Assembly (NCBI RefSeq): GCF_000023025.1
Contig: NC_012997.1
Span: forward strand, 3,717,125-3,781,124
DNA from: Teredinibacter turnerae T7901
Lineage (GTDB): Bacteria > Pseudomonadota > Gammaproteobacteria > Pseudomonadales > Cellvibrionaceae
DNA: 64,000 nt
Direction of reading: 5' to 3'
The notes under the pieces are model-generated. The model saw only the letters and a program-made list of their open reading frames with translations, ran no database searches and was not told the DNA's origin. Below are positions 18,214-26,032 of the stretch, one piece after another. Both the position numbers and the translations under genes were made by a program. The stretch's first letter is position 1; each line of letters begins with the position of its first letter.

Positions 18214-19050
18214 CTAGCGCACTGAGCGTATACCTACGCCGACGTAATCAATGTCGTCACACCGCAGCGGTAAAAACTGATTCGCTGGCTGATCGGCATA
18301 TTCCACATAGCATCCGGTTACACCGCTCATCACCGACACCGCATATACCCGGTATACTTCTTCCGCCGTAAATCCATGATCAGCAAGGAAACCCGACATA
18401 TAACCTACAATATTCATACTTTCTCCGAAGCGAGCAAACAGCGCCTCTTCAATGTCGTAAGCGAGCTGCAGGTGTGGGCCCACTGCAAAGCCTAACTTTA
18501 CTGTGAGTTTTTCCAGTGCGCTCACGCGCTCGTCGCCCTGGGCCAAGGGCCGTGCAAACCCCATAATATTCGGCTTGCCTCGGTTGGCTTTCACCTCGGC
18601 ATCAGTGACCTCCTGCGGAGTCATACCCGACTCAACTTTTGCCATCGCGCCTCGAATAAAATCCATGCCTTTTATCAATGCGCCCTGGGCGTATGCGCGC
18701 GAGTCCCCGGCAAGGGTGCCCGCGACCGTTGCAGCCGATACGGACGCTTTGGTTTCGCCAGCAAGTGCGCCAATTTGATTGCACCAAATTCGTGGGTCTG
18801 GCCAACTCATGCAGCCAAAAATGGCTTCCATCCACTGACCCAATTCCGTACTCACTTTTTTACCAGTGGCATTGAGCACCACTATTTGCATGTAAGATTC
18901 ATTGACCACCAGATCTTCCAGCAAGCGATGACCATGAATAAATACACCTTTGCCGGGCAACCAACCACCGTTATGGGAAACAATTTTATTTCGACGGCCA
19001 TCAAGTTCCGCAATAATTTCAGCTTCAGTTTTTGATTTCATAGTCTTCAT
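18214..19050 (-). CDS. Citrate-synthase-fold protein (citryl-CoA-lyase type), second paralogue, likely lacking catalytic residues
   Basis: The 278-residue product is the size of the short citryl-CoA-lyase-type members of the citrate synthase family. It keeps fold landmarks: 'IHGHRLLEDLVVNESYMQIV' at the start, 'GALAGETKASVSAATVAGTL' in the middle and 'NIVGYMSGFLADHGF' near the end. The three catalytic positions of citrate synthase (two His, one Asp) look replaced: the first motif reads 'DSRAYAQGAL', the second 'MGFARPLAQGDERV' where GFGHR is usual, and the third NIVGYMSG where NVDFYSG is usual. These alignments are by eye. The gene overlaps the preceding paralogue by 26 bases, pointing to tight co-expression. 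Function unknown; a hetero-oligomer with its neighbour is likely. Confidence 0.72.
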   Translation of the reverse strand: MKTMKSKTEAEIIAELDGRRNKIVSHNGGWLPGKGVFIHGHRLLEDLVVNESYMQIVVLNATGKKVSTELGQWMEAIFGCMSWPDPRIWCNQIGALAGETKASVSAATVAGTLAGDSRAYAQGALIKGMDFIRGAMAKVESGMTPQEVTDAEVKANRGKPNIMGFARPLAQGDERVSALEKLTVKLGFAVGPHLQLAYDIEEALFARFGESMNIVGYMSGFLADHGFTAEEVYRVYAVSVMSGVTGCYVEYADQPANQFLPLRCDDIDYVGVGIRSVR

Positions 19051-19825
19051 CTTTTACGTAAGGCATGGACGTTAGAGGTTTCGTGTAGAGCTCGAATCCA
19101 TGAGCGATCAAACCCGGTGCGGTTATCAATTGATACACGGGTCCGCCAAGTTTTGGATGAAACCCGAGGTCAGCAAAAACAGCGGCGGCCAACCCAACTG
19201 GCAACCATCCCGCATTGGCCTTTGCCAACGCCACGACATAATTCGCCGCCCACTGCAAAATCTCCCCTGCTCCTTCCAGCGCCAGTAACGTTTCGGCGAG
19301 ACGCGTAGTTTGAATATCACGACCGCCATAAGTCTGGCCAAAACCGGGCCAGTCTTCCACGTTCTCAGCGGACATCATTTGCTCGGCAACCTCCTCAGGA
19401 GGCTGACGAAAGTTTTTACGAAAAAATCGCATGGTATCTTCGATGGCGCCTCCGCAGTCGCGCTCGCCCCCCATCACTATCGCTGCAATAGGTAAAATGT
19501 GCACAGGATTGGTTTTACCAACGCCCGTGTTCATCGCCGCCCGTGTTGCTGCGTGTCGGGGCCCCGGGTTAATAAGGCCAATCATTAATTGCTCAAGCAG
19601 TGTTTTCTGATCATCTGTCGGCAACTCACCCTTAAACAGCAGATAAATAACCTCTACCAGGCTGCAGTTTTTCATCAAGTCGAAAATTTCATAGCCGTGG
19701 CAATAGGATGTCTCGGCGATGTAGGGATTGCTTTCGCTTGGCTTTTCCAACCAGATTTTCGTTTGTGTTTTTTCGACAAATACATCGTCTCTGCGCTTTA
19801 CTTCGCGCGCGGCAGAATTACTCAT
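19025..19825 (-). CDS. Citrate-synthase-fold protein (citryl-CoA-lyase type), first paralogue, likely lacking catalytic residues
   Basis: The 266-residue protein shows the citrate synthase fold signature 'GYEIFDLMKNCSLVEVIYLL' followed by 'KGELPT', then 'GPRHAATRAAMNTG' and 'GGAIEDTMRFF'. The usual catalytic motifs are altered: 'GGERDCGGAIED' has Cys at the expected first His, 'PGFGQTYGG' has Gln at the second His, and 'WLPVGLAAAVFADLG' lacks the expected Asp. It is distantly related to the next gene in the operon. It begins inside the stop codon of the TPP-enzyme gene (ATGA overlap), so translation is coupled. The activity may be a CoA-ester condensation or cleavage with altered chemistry, or a non-catalytic role; neither is shown. 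Confidence 0.72.
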   Translation of the reverse strand: MSNSAAREVKRRDDVFVEKTQTKIWLEKPSESNPYIAETSYCHGYEIFDLMKNCSLVEVIYLLFKGELPTDDQKTLLEQLMIGLINPGPRHAATRAAMNTGVGKTNPVHILPIAAIVMGGERDCGGAIEDTMRFFRKNFRQPPEEVAEQMMSAENVEDWPGFGQTYGGRDIQTTRLAETLLALEGAGEILQWAANYVVALAKANAGWLPVGLAAAVFADLGFHPKLGGPVYQLITAPGLIAHGFELYTKPLTSMPYVKDEDYEIKN

Positions 19826-21654
19826 ACTTCGTTGGACTCCTTTGCGGTACCTAAGACTTTTAAGCGATTAATCATGGGCGGAACCTCCTCTTTATCGATC
19901 CTCACATCCAGTAGTAACGGACCCTGATCGAGTGCTCTAAAACCTCCGGCAATTTTTTCGAAATCTTGCGCGGAGTGGATGACGTAGTTGCGAATACCCA
20001 TCGATGCTGCAAGTTTTGCGAAATCGATTGTCGGCAACTCAAATCCGATCGGTTCAGCGCCAGCAAGTCGCTGCCCGTGCATAACCATGCCATAGACACT
20101 GTCATTGAGAATGACAAAGGTGACCGGTAATTTTTCCTTTGCTGCAACGGTGATTTCCTGTCCGCTCATTAAATAGGAGCCATCTCCGGTAATACATACC
20201 ACCGGCGCTCTGGGGTTCGCACGCGACATGCCCACCGCTGCACCTATCGCCCACCCCATGGGTGCAAAATTCAGTGTCAGTTGCAGCCAGTTACTTTGTT
20301 TTCGGCGCCTCTCGTTTCCGGAATTCGCCAGATTCGCTGCTGCGGGATTTAGTCGTTGACGCGGATCAATAAGTTGCAGGTAATGGGGAGCCCACATCAT
20401 GCTGTTACCCGCATCGGCAACAAACCGGGTATGACCAGGAAAACTCTCAGACAGGCATTTCATCAACCGCTGAGGTTTAATCGGAACCTCGTCTGAGTGA
20501 TATTTGCTGGCGTCCTGTACCGTGACATTTGGGTTCGTTTTTTCGTAATAACGCGGGTTAGGATCAGCGACCCTGCCCGCAGCGGCGAGTCTTTCCAGTA
20601 ATTTGCGGCACAGCGTTGGAATATGCCCCTGAACATGAAGCTTCGCCATTGGCGACTGCACCAAATTTGCGGTGCTCTGGTCCACGTGTATCAAGCGGTC
20701 GCTGAGCAATGCGTCGTCCCAGCCTCCACTGGTAAATTCACCAAATCCGGTACCAAATGCGACTATGCTGCTGGCATGCTCGTGAATCGCCTGTACCGCA
20801 CTGGCATGGCCACCAAGACCAAATACCCCGCGATAAGATGCATGCCGTATATTTACCAATCCTTTTGCATCGGGTGCAGAAATAAAACGCGCACCACAGA
20901 TATCAACCAATTCCATAATTTTGTCAACCGCGCCCGCTGCACCATTACCCACAAAAAACAGCGGTTCTGGATCGTCCATCAACTCGTCAAACAACGCGTC
21001 TACAGCGCTTTCATCAAAGCTTCGGTTTTGATATTCGATTTGATTTTTCAACTGAAGTGCGCGTATGGGTTTAGCGACTGGCGCGCGCAAAATATCGACA
21101 GGGACAGAAAGGTGAACGGGGCCTTGCGGTGACTGTAGCGCCTGCAAAATTGCCGTTACCAATTTTGTTTCTAATTGATTGATATGAGAAACCAGTGAAT
21201 CGTATTTAGTGCAATGTCGAAACATGCCCATCACATTTACACCAGTACAGGATGATTCCTGCAACGCGCCTTTTCCAAACGATGTAATGGTCGGCTGGCC
21301 ACTTATGACCAGCATGGGGATATTATTATCGTAGGCGCAGGCAACGCCGGTAATAAGGTTGGTTGCACCCGGCCCGGATGTCGCCATACAGACACCTAGT
21401 TTACCGGATTCACGAAAATAACCATCGGCCATGTAGGCGGCCGCCGCTTCGTGACATGCCCCTACGGCTGCCACAGAACCTCGCCGGGCGCTCCGGGCGA
21501 GCGCATTGTAGATTGGTTCAATCGCACCACCAGGCACACCAAAAACATGGTCTACACCAATGGCTTCCAAATAATGAATAATGAGATCGGCCGCTTCAAA
21601 TTCGGGCGGCGACAGGGTTTTAGTGTTGGATACCGCGGGTAACTCAGTGCTCAC
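19822..21654 (-). CDS. Thiamine-diphosphate-dependent enzyme, acetolactate-synthase-like
   Basis: About 610 residues with the three domains of the acetolactate synthase/benzoylformate decarboxylase family. The N-terminal pyrimidine-binding domain has 'GVDHVFGVPGGAIEP' and the activating Glu in 'ACHEAAAAYMADGY'. A central domain follows, then a C-terminal diphosphate-binding domain with 'ITGDGSYLMSGQE' and 'ILNDSVYGM', the GDG...N metal site. It should decarboxylate a 2-oxo acid and transfer or release the resulting unit. No regulatory small subunit (ilvH/ilvN) is adjacent; two citrate-synthase-fold genes follow instead, so it is probably not the housekeeping branched-chain enzyme. I chose GTG 21654 because GGAG lies 8 bases upstream; another GTG at 21669 is possible. 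Confidence 0.88.
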   Translation of the reverse strand: MSTELPAVSNTKTLSPPEFEAADLIIHYLEAIGVDHVFGVPGGAIEPIYNALARSARRGSVAAVGACHEAAAAYMADGYFRESGKLGVCMATSGPGATNLITGVACAYDNNIPMLVISGQPTITSFGKGALQESSCTGVNVMGMFRHCTKYDSLVSHINQLETKLVTAILQALQSPQGPVHLSVPVDILRAPVAKPIRALQLKNQIEYQNRSFDESAVDALFDELMDDPEPLFFVGNGAAGAVDKIMELVDICGARFISAPDAKGLVNIRHASYRGVFGLGGHASAVQAIHEHASSIVAFGTGFGEFTSGGWDDALLSDRLIHVDQSTANLVQSPMAKLHVQGHIPTLCRKLLERLAAAGRVADPNPRYYEKTNPNVTVQDASKYHSDEVPIKPQRLMKCLSESFPGHTRFVADAGNSMMWAPHYLQLIDPRQRLNPAAANLANSGNERRRKQSNWLQLTLNFAPMGWAIGAAVGMSRANPRAPVVCITGDGSYLMSGQEITVAAKEKLPVTFVILNDSVYGMVMHGQRLAGAEPIGFELPTIDFAKLAASMGIRNYVIHSAQDFEKIAGGFRALDQGPLLLDVRIDKEEVPPMINRLKVLGTAKESNEV

Positions 21655-21815
21655 AGAAAAAAGCTCCACTTAAAAAAACAGGAATAACCGTGAGTTCAAC
21701 ATCGGGCTGCTGTTACCACTTCCTCGTGTACGTTCTCCTTATAATTGATGTGAACTGTTCATCCGACCGAATAATGAAATGTTCAAGAATCATAAAAAGG
21801 TCGCCCGCCAAACCT

Positions 21816-21829
21816 TGTAACCGTTTACA
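21816..21829. promoter_or_regulatory. LacI/GntR-type operator-like palindrome
   Basis: TGTAACCGTTTACA is a 14-base near-palindrome (12 of 14 positions symmetric) with the central CG and TGTAA/TTACA arms typical of LacI-family operators. It lies about 160 bases before the TPP-enzyme start and overlaps the end of the short leader frame. The regulator is not in the window. Confidence 0.35.
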
Positions 21830-21887
21830 TGCCACAAATTTCACAGGTTTCGCAGACTCGGATAGAGTTCGCGACGCGTCCCTGCAT
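21825..21887 (-). CDS. Possible 20-residue leader peptide upstream of the TPP-enzyme operon
   Basis: A 20-codon frame (MQGRVANSIRVCETCEICGM) starts at ATG 21887 and ends with TAA. GGGAGG sits 8 bases before the ATG, a better ribosome-binding site than most genes in the window have. The peptide ends in three Cys (CETCEICGM). It lacks the Val/Leu/Ile run of classical ilv leader peptides. It may be a translated leader for attenuation, a small functional peptide, or chance. Confidence 0.35.
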   Translation of the reverse strand: MQGRVANSIRVCETCEICGM

Positions 21888-21898
21888 AATTTTTACCT

Positions 21899-21918
21899 CC
21901 CGCTAATTTATTAGCGGG
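21899..21918. repeat. Hairpin adjoining the ribosome-binding site of the leader frame
   Basis: A perfect 9-bp inverted repeat (CCCGCTAAT / ATTAGCGGG) separated by 2 bases. On the minus strand its last GGG is part of the GGGAGG site of the 20-codon frame, so folding could hide that site. It could alternatively be a terminator for the receptor gene upstream, though no good U run follows. Confidence 0.5.
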
Positions 21919-22268
21919 TTAACAAATTATATTTACTCGAATCACGTAGATTCAAGCGTCACAAGTTAAGCATTGTGGTTTTATCTGATTGGGCAATCAA
22001 GGAATTTCTTCTATTCGCAAAAAACTGCGAATATATCGAAAAAAAGAGAGGGAAAGATTTCACGGGGCATGTGAAAAGCCTATGAACAAAATATCAAAAA
22101 AAGTGCGCGCCCCACCCGCAGATATAAAAAGTACAACAATTCAGCCATAAAAATAAGCAATAGCGCACACTGCGCACCACACTCGAACATAAATTTATTT
22201 TCGCGTATTTATTGTGCGCAATATTTTTTGAGGGTGGAAAAATTAATTTATTTATAATTTACCCTCAA

Positions 22269-24425
22269 TTACAAACTGTAGGATGCTTCGAGCCAAATAG
22301 CGTCACCCTCGAGCGGAAAGTCTTCTGCCATAAGATCAACGCTGGGATCTCGCGCATCACTATCAAAGACATTAGTGACTCGCAGCCCCAGGTCGAGCCC
22401 ATGGACAACGTCAGTACGCACCAAATGCAGGTCTGTCAGGGAATAGTCGTCTATTTCCGGGCGCGTATCAGTCGCTATGCGCCCGCGGCCCGCTATCCAA
22501 CGGGTATTCACATTCAGTAACCATTGCTTGGCGATGGCCCAGTTTACGAGCAATGTCGCTTGCCGAGCTGGCGCATCGGCAATTTTGTAGCCAGTATCAG
22601 TATCGTAGGATTTTTGCCACGCGCCATTTAAACTTACATTGAAGCGGCTGCCCGGGTGCCAGCTCACTTCAAATTCGATACCTTCACCCTCTTGATCACG
22701 TGCGTTGCTTGCTTGCGCACCACGCAAGGTCGTTATATATTCGATCAAATTTTCCGCTGTGTAGCGATAAATGTTTAGCGATGTTTGCAGTTGCTCCGTT
22801 ACCTGATAGCTCATTGCCAATTCCAGCGTATCTATTTTTTCTGGCTTTAGATCCGGATTACCAATATTCGACGGGTTGTTTTGAAAAAACAGTTCACCGA
22901 ACGAAGGTGCGCGAAACGCGCTGCCGTAGAGTAACTTCGCTGTTAACGCCTGCTTAGCATCCCAGACTAGAGCGAGCCTGGGATTGGTGGTACCGCCAAA
23001 ATCCGAGTAGTTGTCATAGCGTACCCCGCCGGTAAACGTTAAATTTTGACTGAGTTGCCACTCATCCTGAAATGTAAGATGGTAAATTTCACGTTCGCTA
23101 TCGGGCAAAAAAACGTATTCGGTATTTGATACATCAACCAGACTTCCGTCCACGCTTTCTTGCGTGCCATCCAAAATACCAGGGCCAAAATTCTTCCATT
23201 CACGACTGTCCAGCGACTGCTTGCGATAACCGCCAGATAAACGCAGCGCGTGCCCAGAGGAAAAGGATTTTTCTGTTATCCAATCCAGAAAAACATCTTC
23301 GCTAACACCACTCGGTTTACCGATAACCCCCTCACTAAACAGGGTAACCCCGGCGGGATTGGCGAAATCAATATTGCCGTCCGCGCCTATAGGCACTCGA
23401 GCCCCTGCGGGCAGCAGTGTGAAATTGCTATCTGCTTCATGGTTGAAGTAACTTGCCTTGATACGATTTTGCCAACCCCACACAGGCTGCACCGGCGCAT
23501 GCTGGAGATCGACAAAATAGGAACTGAACTGCTCTTTCGTATAAGGGTCGAGCGCCTGGGCTCCACCGCTGCCATTGCCGGTATCGCGGGAAGTCCAATA
23601 CCAAAATTTGGCACTCACAGTTTCGCTACTGGCCTTCAAATGAAAGTCGTACACATGGTAGCCAGTTTGTAGGGGACCCGGCGCTTGTGACACATTTGTG
23701 CCGTAGGCGTAATCCAAAAAGGTTTGCGTGTCTGCCTGAATAACACGGCGATCATCGCCATCTGTTGCCAGCGAAGAAAAAAGGGTCGACACCCGCCAGG
23801 CCCCAAGCTGACCGGAATAGTTCAGCATAACGTCACGACTATTGAATGATCCAGCCCGCACGCCCATTTCAGCAGCGTCCTCGTTGGTCGCTGTTTTAGT
23901 GATGACATTAATCACACCGGAGAATGCATCTGAACCGTAAAGTGCGGAGCCTGGCCCGCGGATGACTTCAATGCGCTCAACAATATTTGCCGGCAGGCGA
24001 TACAAAAATGGTCGCCCGCCGGTCAACGCCCACTGCACAGGGTTGCCGTCGAGCAATAGCAATACGTGGGGGCTGTTGCTGGAGTGCAGCCCGCGCATGG
24101 AGTACACCGTATCCAGACGGTTGGCGTGAGACAAGCTAACGTACAACCCGGGAACCGTTTGCAGCACCTCATCCAGAGTGCGCGCGCCCAGGTTAGCGAT
24201 ATCGTTGGCGGTGATTACCGATGTTACCGCCGGAGCATTCGCCACCGAGTTAGGGGTACCGGTCGCGATGGAAACCTTGAGTTCGCCCAATTCCTTGAGT
24301 GAGAGATTGAAGATGGCGTCGCTTGGCTCTTGCTCAGCAGCCGCAACGACGTTGTTGGTAAATGCTGAAAGAACGCCAAGAAATAACGAGCGCATCAATG
24401 CCACTCGTGTACTGCCAGTTACCAT
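22269..24425 (-). CDS. TonB-dependent outer-membrane receptor
   Basis: The 718-residue protein has a signal peptide (about 1-30), a plug domain (about 60-175: 'ANDIANLGARTLDEVLQTVP', 'IVERIEVIRGPGSALYG', 'AFSGVINVITK') and a 22-strand-type barrel ending in the aromatic 'LEASYSL' with terminal hydrophobic residue expected for outer-membrane insertion. 'GVRYDNYSDFGGTTNPRLAL' and 'SAFRAPSFGELFF' are typical barrel motifs. It imports a ligand such as a siderophore, cobalamin or oligosaccharide using TonB energy; the ligand cannot be told from sequence. No FecI/FecR pair or ABC transporter is adjacent. ATG 24425 is used; an ATG ten codons in is possible. Confidence 0.92.
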   Translation of the reverse strand: MVTGSTRVALMRSLFLGVLSAFTNNVVAAAEQEPSDAIFNLSLKELGELKVSIATGTPNSVANAPAVTSVITANDIANLGARTLDEVLQTVPGLYVSLSHANRLDTVYSMRGLHSSNSPHVLLLLDGNPVQWALTGGRPFLYRLPANIVERIEVIRGPGSALYGSDAFSGVINVITKTATNEDAAEMGVRAGSFNSRDVMLNYSGQLGAWRVSTLFSSLATDGDDRRVIQADTQTFLDYAYGTNVSQAPGPLQTGYHVYDFHLKASSETVSAKFWYWTSRDTGNGSGGAQALDPYTKEQFSSYFVDLQHAPVQPVWGWQNRIKASYFNHEADSNFTLLPAGARVPIGADGNIDFANPAGVTLFSEGVIGKPSGVSEDVFLDWITEKSFSSGHALRLSGGYRKQSLDSREWKNFGPGILDGTQESVDGSLVDVSNTEYVFLPDSEREIYHLTFQDEWQLSQNLTFTGGVRYDNYSDFGGTTNPRLALVWDAKQALTAKLLYGSAFRAPSFGELFFQNNPSNIGNPDLKPEKIDTLELAMSYQVTEQLQTSLNIYRYTAENLIEYITTLRGAQASNARDQEGEGIEFEVSWHPGSRFNVSLNGAWQKSYDTDTGYKIADAPARQATLLVNWAIAKQWLLNVNTRWIAGRGRIATDTRPEIDDYSLTDLHLVRTDVVHGLDLGLRVTNVFDSDARDPSVDLMAEDFPLEGDAIWLEASYSL

Positions 24426-24606
24426 GTTAACGCCCCGATAAAACCTGTGAGATAGCGACTTCTACCCCCTGTGCAGCACAGGAGGCTTTACGACGTGCCA
24501 GCGCACGCAAATCTACCATTTGGTATATCCGCACTACGCCATGTAGTGTTATAGCAGGTTTATCGCGTATTTCTACATAACTGAGCAAATAAAGCTAACA
24601 AAAAGG

Positions 24607-24923
24607 TATAGGAACCTCTGATCAATCTAGTAATTTCTCTGCGCGACCTGCGGCGATTAGTTGTTAGGCGCCTTTCGCAATTAATGGCCTTAGTCCTTAA
24701 TAAGAAAGGCAACGCCACAAATGATTGCCGCAGGCCGTGCCCTACGGGGCTTACAGGAATTTAACCTGAGGGTGTTGCGCTCGTTCGCCGTGCAAAGCTT
24801 CCGCTCCTGCTCACGCTACTTACCTACGTCCATGTAGGCAACCAGCACGCCTCGCTCACGCGCCTACTCATGTTAAATTCCTGTAAGCCAGAGGAATCAC
24901 TAGATTGATCAGAGGTTCCTATA
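24607..24923. mobile_element. Miniature inverted-repeat element A (no coding capacity)
   Basis: A 317-bp element bounded by perfect 25-bp terminal inverted repeats (24607-24631 and 24899-24923; outer bases TATAGGAACCTCTGATCAAT). It encodes no protein. Inside, a second long inverted repeat flanks about 100 bases: GCTTACAGGAATTTAAC near 24758 and its complement near 24871. A related copy in inverse orientation is at 59673-60127. It was presumably mobilised by a transposase encoded elsewhere. Confidence 0.85.
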
Positions 24924-24957
24924 ACCCCTTCCCGAGGTAAGGGTAAAAAGCGCGGTC

Positions 24958-25365
24958 TTAAGCCCACGCGGAGTGGCGACCGTTAATTTCGTCGATTTGG
25001 TTATTCAGGGTCAGATAATCGAACAGCAGACCGAGCCCAAACAGGCCAAACGTGCACAGATAGAGTAACCCGGTAAGCCATTTACCCATGTACATGCGGT
25101 GTACACCAAACACGCCTAAGAAAAACAGCAGAACCCAGGTAACACTGTAGTTGGTATCACCCATGATAAACGTGTTATCTGCCTCGCGATCCATCGCAGG
25201 AATCAAAAACAAATCGATGATCCAGCCAATGAAAAACAGACCGCATGTAAAAAACCAAATGGTGCCGGTAACAGGCTTACCATAGTAAAAGCGGTGGGCG
25301 CCAATAAAACCAAATATCCAAGCCAGGTACCCCATAAGTATCGAATGCGAGTCGTTCTTTTCCAT
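24958..25365 (-). CDS. TM2-domain membrane protein
   Basis: About 135 residues with two copies of the TM2 motif. The first is 'AWIFGFIGAHRFYYGK' followed by 'GTIWFFTCGLFFIGWIIDLF'; the second is 'LGVFGVHRMYMGKW' followed by 'LLYLCTFGLFGLGLLFDY'. Each is a pair of helices joined by a short loop with the conserved G(A/V)HR(F/M)Y. The biochemical role of TM2 proteins is unknown. ATG 25365 is chosen because GAGGA precedes it; a TTG at 25395 is in frame but has no such site. Confidence 0.88.
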   Translation of the reverse strand: MEKNDSHSILMGYLAWIFGFIGAHRFYYGKPVTGTIWFFTCGLFFIGWIIDLFLIPAMDREADNTFIMGDTNYSVTWVLLFFLGVFGVHRMYMGKWLTGLLYLCTFGLFGLGLLFDYLTLNNQIDEINGRHSAWA

Positions 25366-25522
25366 TGTATCCTCAGTCGTAAATGAACAGTGCAATCGCT
25401 ATTACAGAATACATGCCAATTTGTAACCTGTTGATTTATAATGATTTTATAAACACAGACCAAATAGGGCGTGGTCAAAACAGCTAATAACAGGTCTATA
25501 TGGCCACCAGCAAGGAGAGTTC

Positions 25523-26032
25523 ATGGACGCCGCCGAACTAATAGACAGGCTATCACTTGAGCCGCACAGAGAGGGTGGCTTTTTTCGCCGCACTTACGAG
25601 GCAGGCGACCAACCACGGGTGCTCACACCGCACGGAGAACGCCTTTCACTTACGTCGATCTATTATCTGCTGAGTTCTGAGCGCCCGCGCGGGCACTTCC
25701 ATCGCAACCGCTCCGATATCATTCACTATTTTCACTTGGGCGACCCGGTCGAATATTTTCTCATCGACCCACAGGGCAAACTCGAACGAGTGGTGATGGG
25801 AAGTAACCTTGCCCGCGGAGAAAAGCTGCAATTGGTCGTTCCCGGTGGATGGTGGAAGGCCAGCCAACTCCAGGCAGATGGTGTCAATGGTTTTGGCCTG
25901 ATATCGGAGGCGGTGAGTCCTGGTTTCGATTACCAGGACTCTGAACTGGGCAAGCGAGAGATTCTGACCGCCGCCTTCCCGCAGCATGCAGCACTTATCA
26001 GAGCGCTGACATACGAAAACGCAGTCGATTAA
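25523..26032 (+). CDS. Cupin-fold protein, DUF985 family
   Basis: The 169-residue protein matches the DUF985 cupin family: 'LIDRLSLEPHREGGFFRRTY' near the start, 'SIYYLL' and 'GHFHRNRSDIIHYFHLGDPV' with His residues lining the barrel, 'VVPGGWWKASQL' and 'LISEAVSPGFDYQDSELGKR' at the end. Members bind small ligands, sometimes sugars or nucleotides, and catalytic roles are mostly unproven. The ribosome-binding site is AGGAGAG. Its last codons overlap the convergent rlmI by four bases. Confidence 0.88.
   Translation: MDAAELIDRLSLEPHREGGFFRRTYEAGDQPRVLTPHGERLSLTSIYYLLSSERPRGHFHRNRSDIIHYFHLGDPVEYFLIDPQGKLERVVMGSNLARGEKLQLVVPGGWWKASQLQADGVNGFGLISEAVSPGFDYQDSELGKREILTAAFPQHAALIRALTYENAVD

Larger units (their letters stand above)
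21655..22268. other. Leader/intergenic region between the TonB receptor and the TPP-enzyme operon
   Basis: About 610 bases. The half nearer the operon contains a LacI-type operator-like site, a 20-codon open frame with a strong ribosome-binding site, and a hairpin, listed separately. The half nearer the receptor stop codon is AT-rich and shows nothing I can name. Confidence 0.5.
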
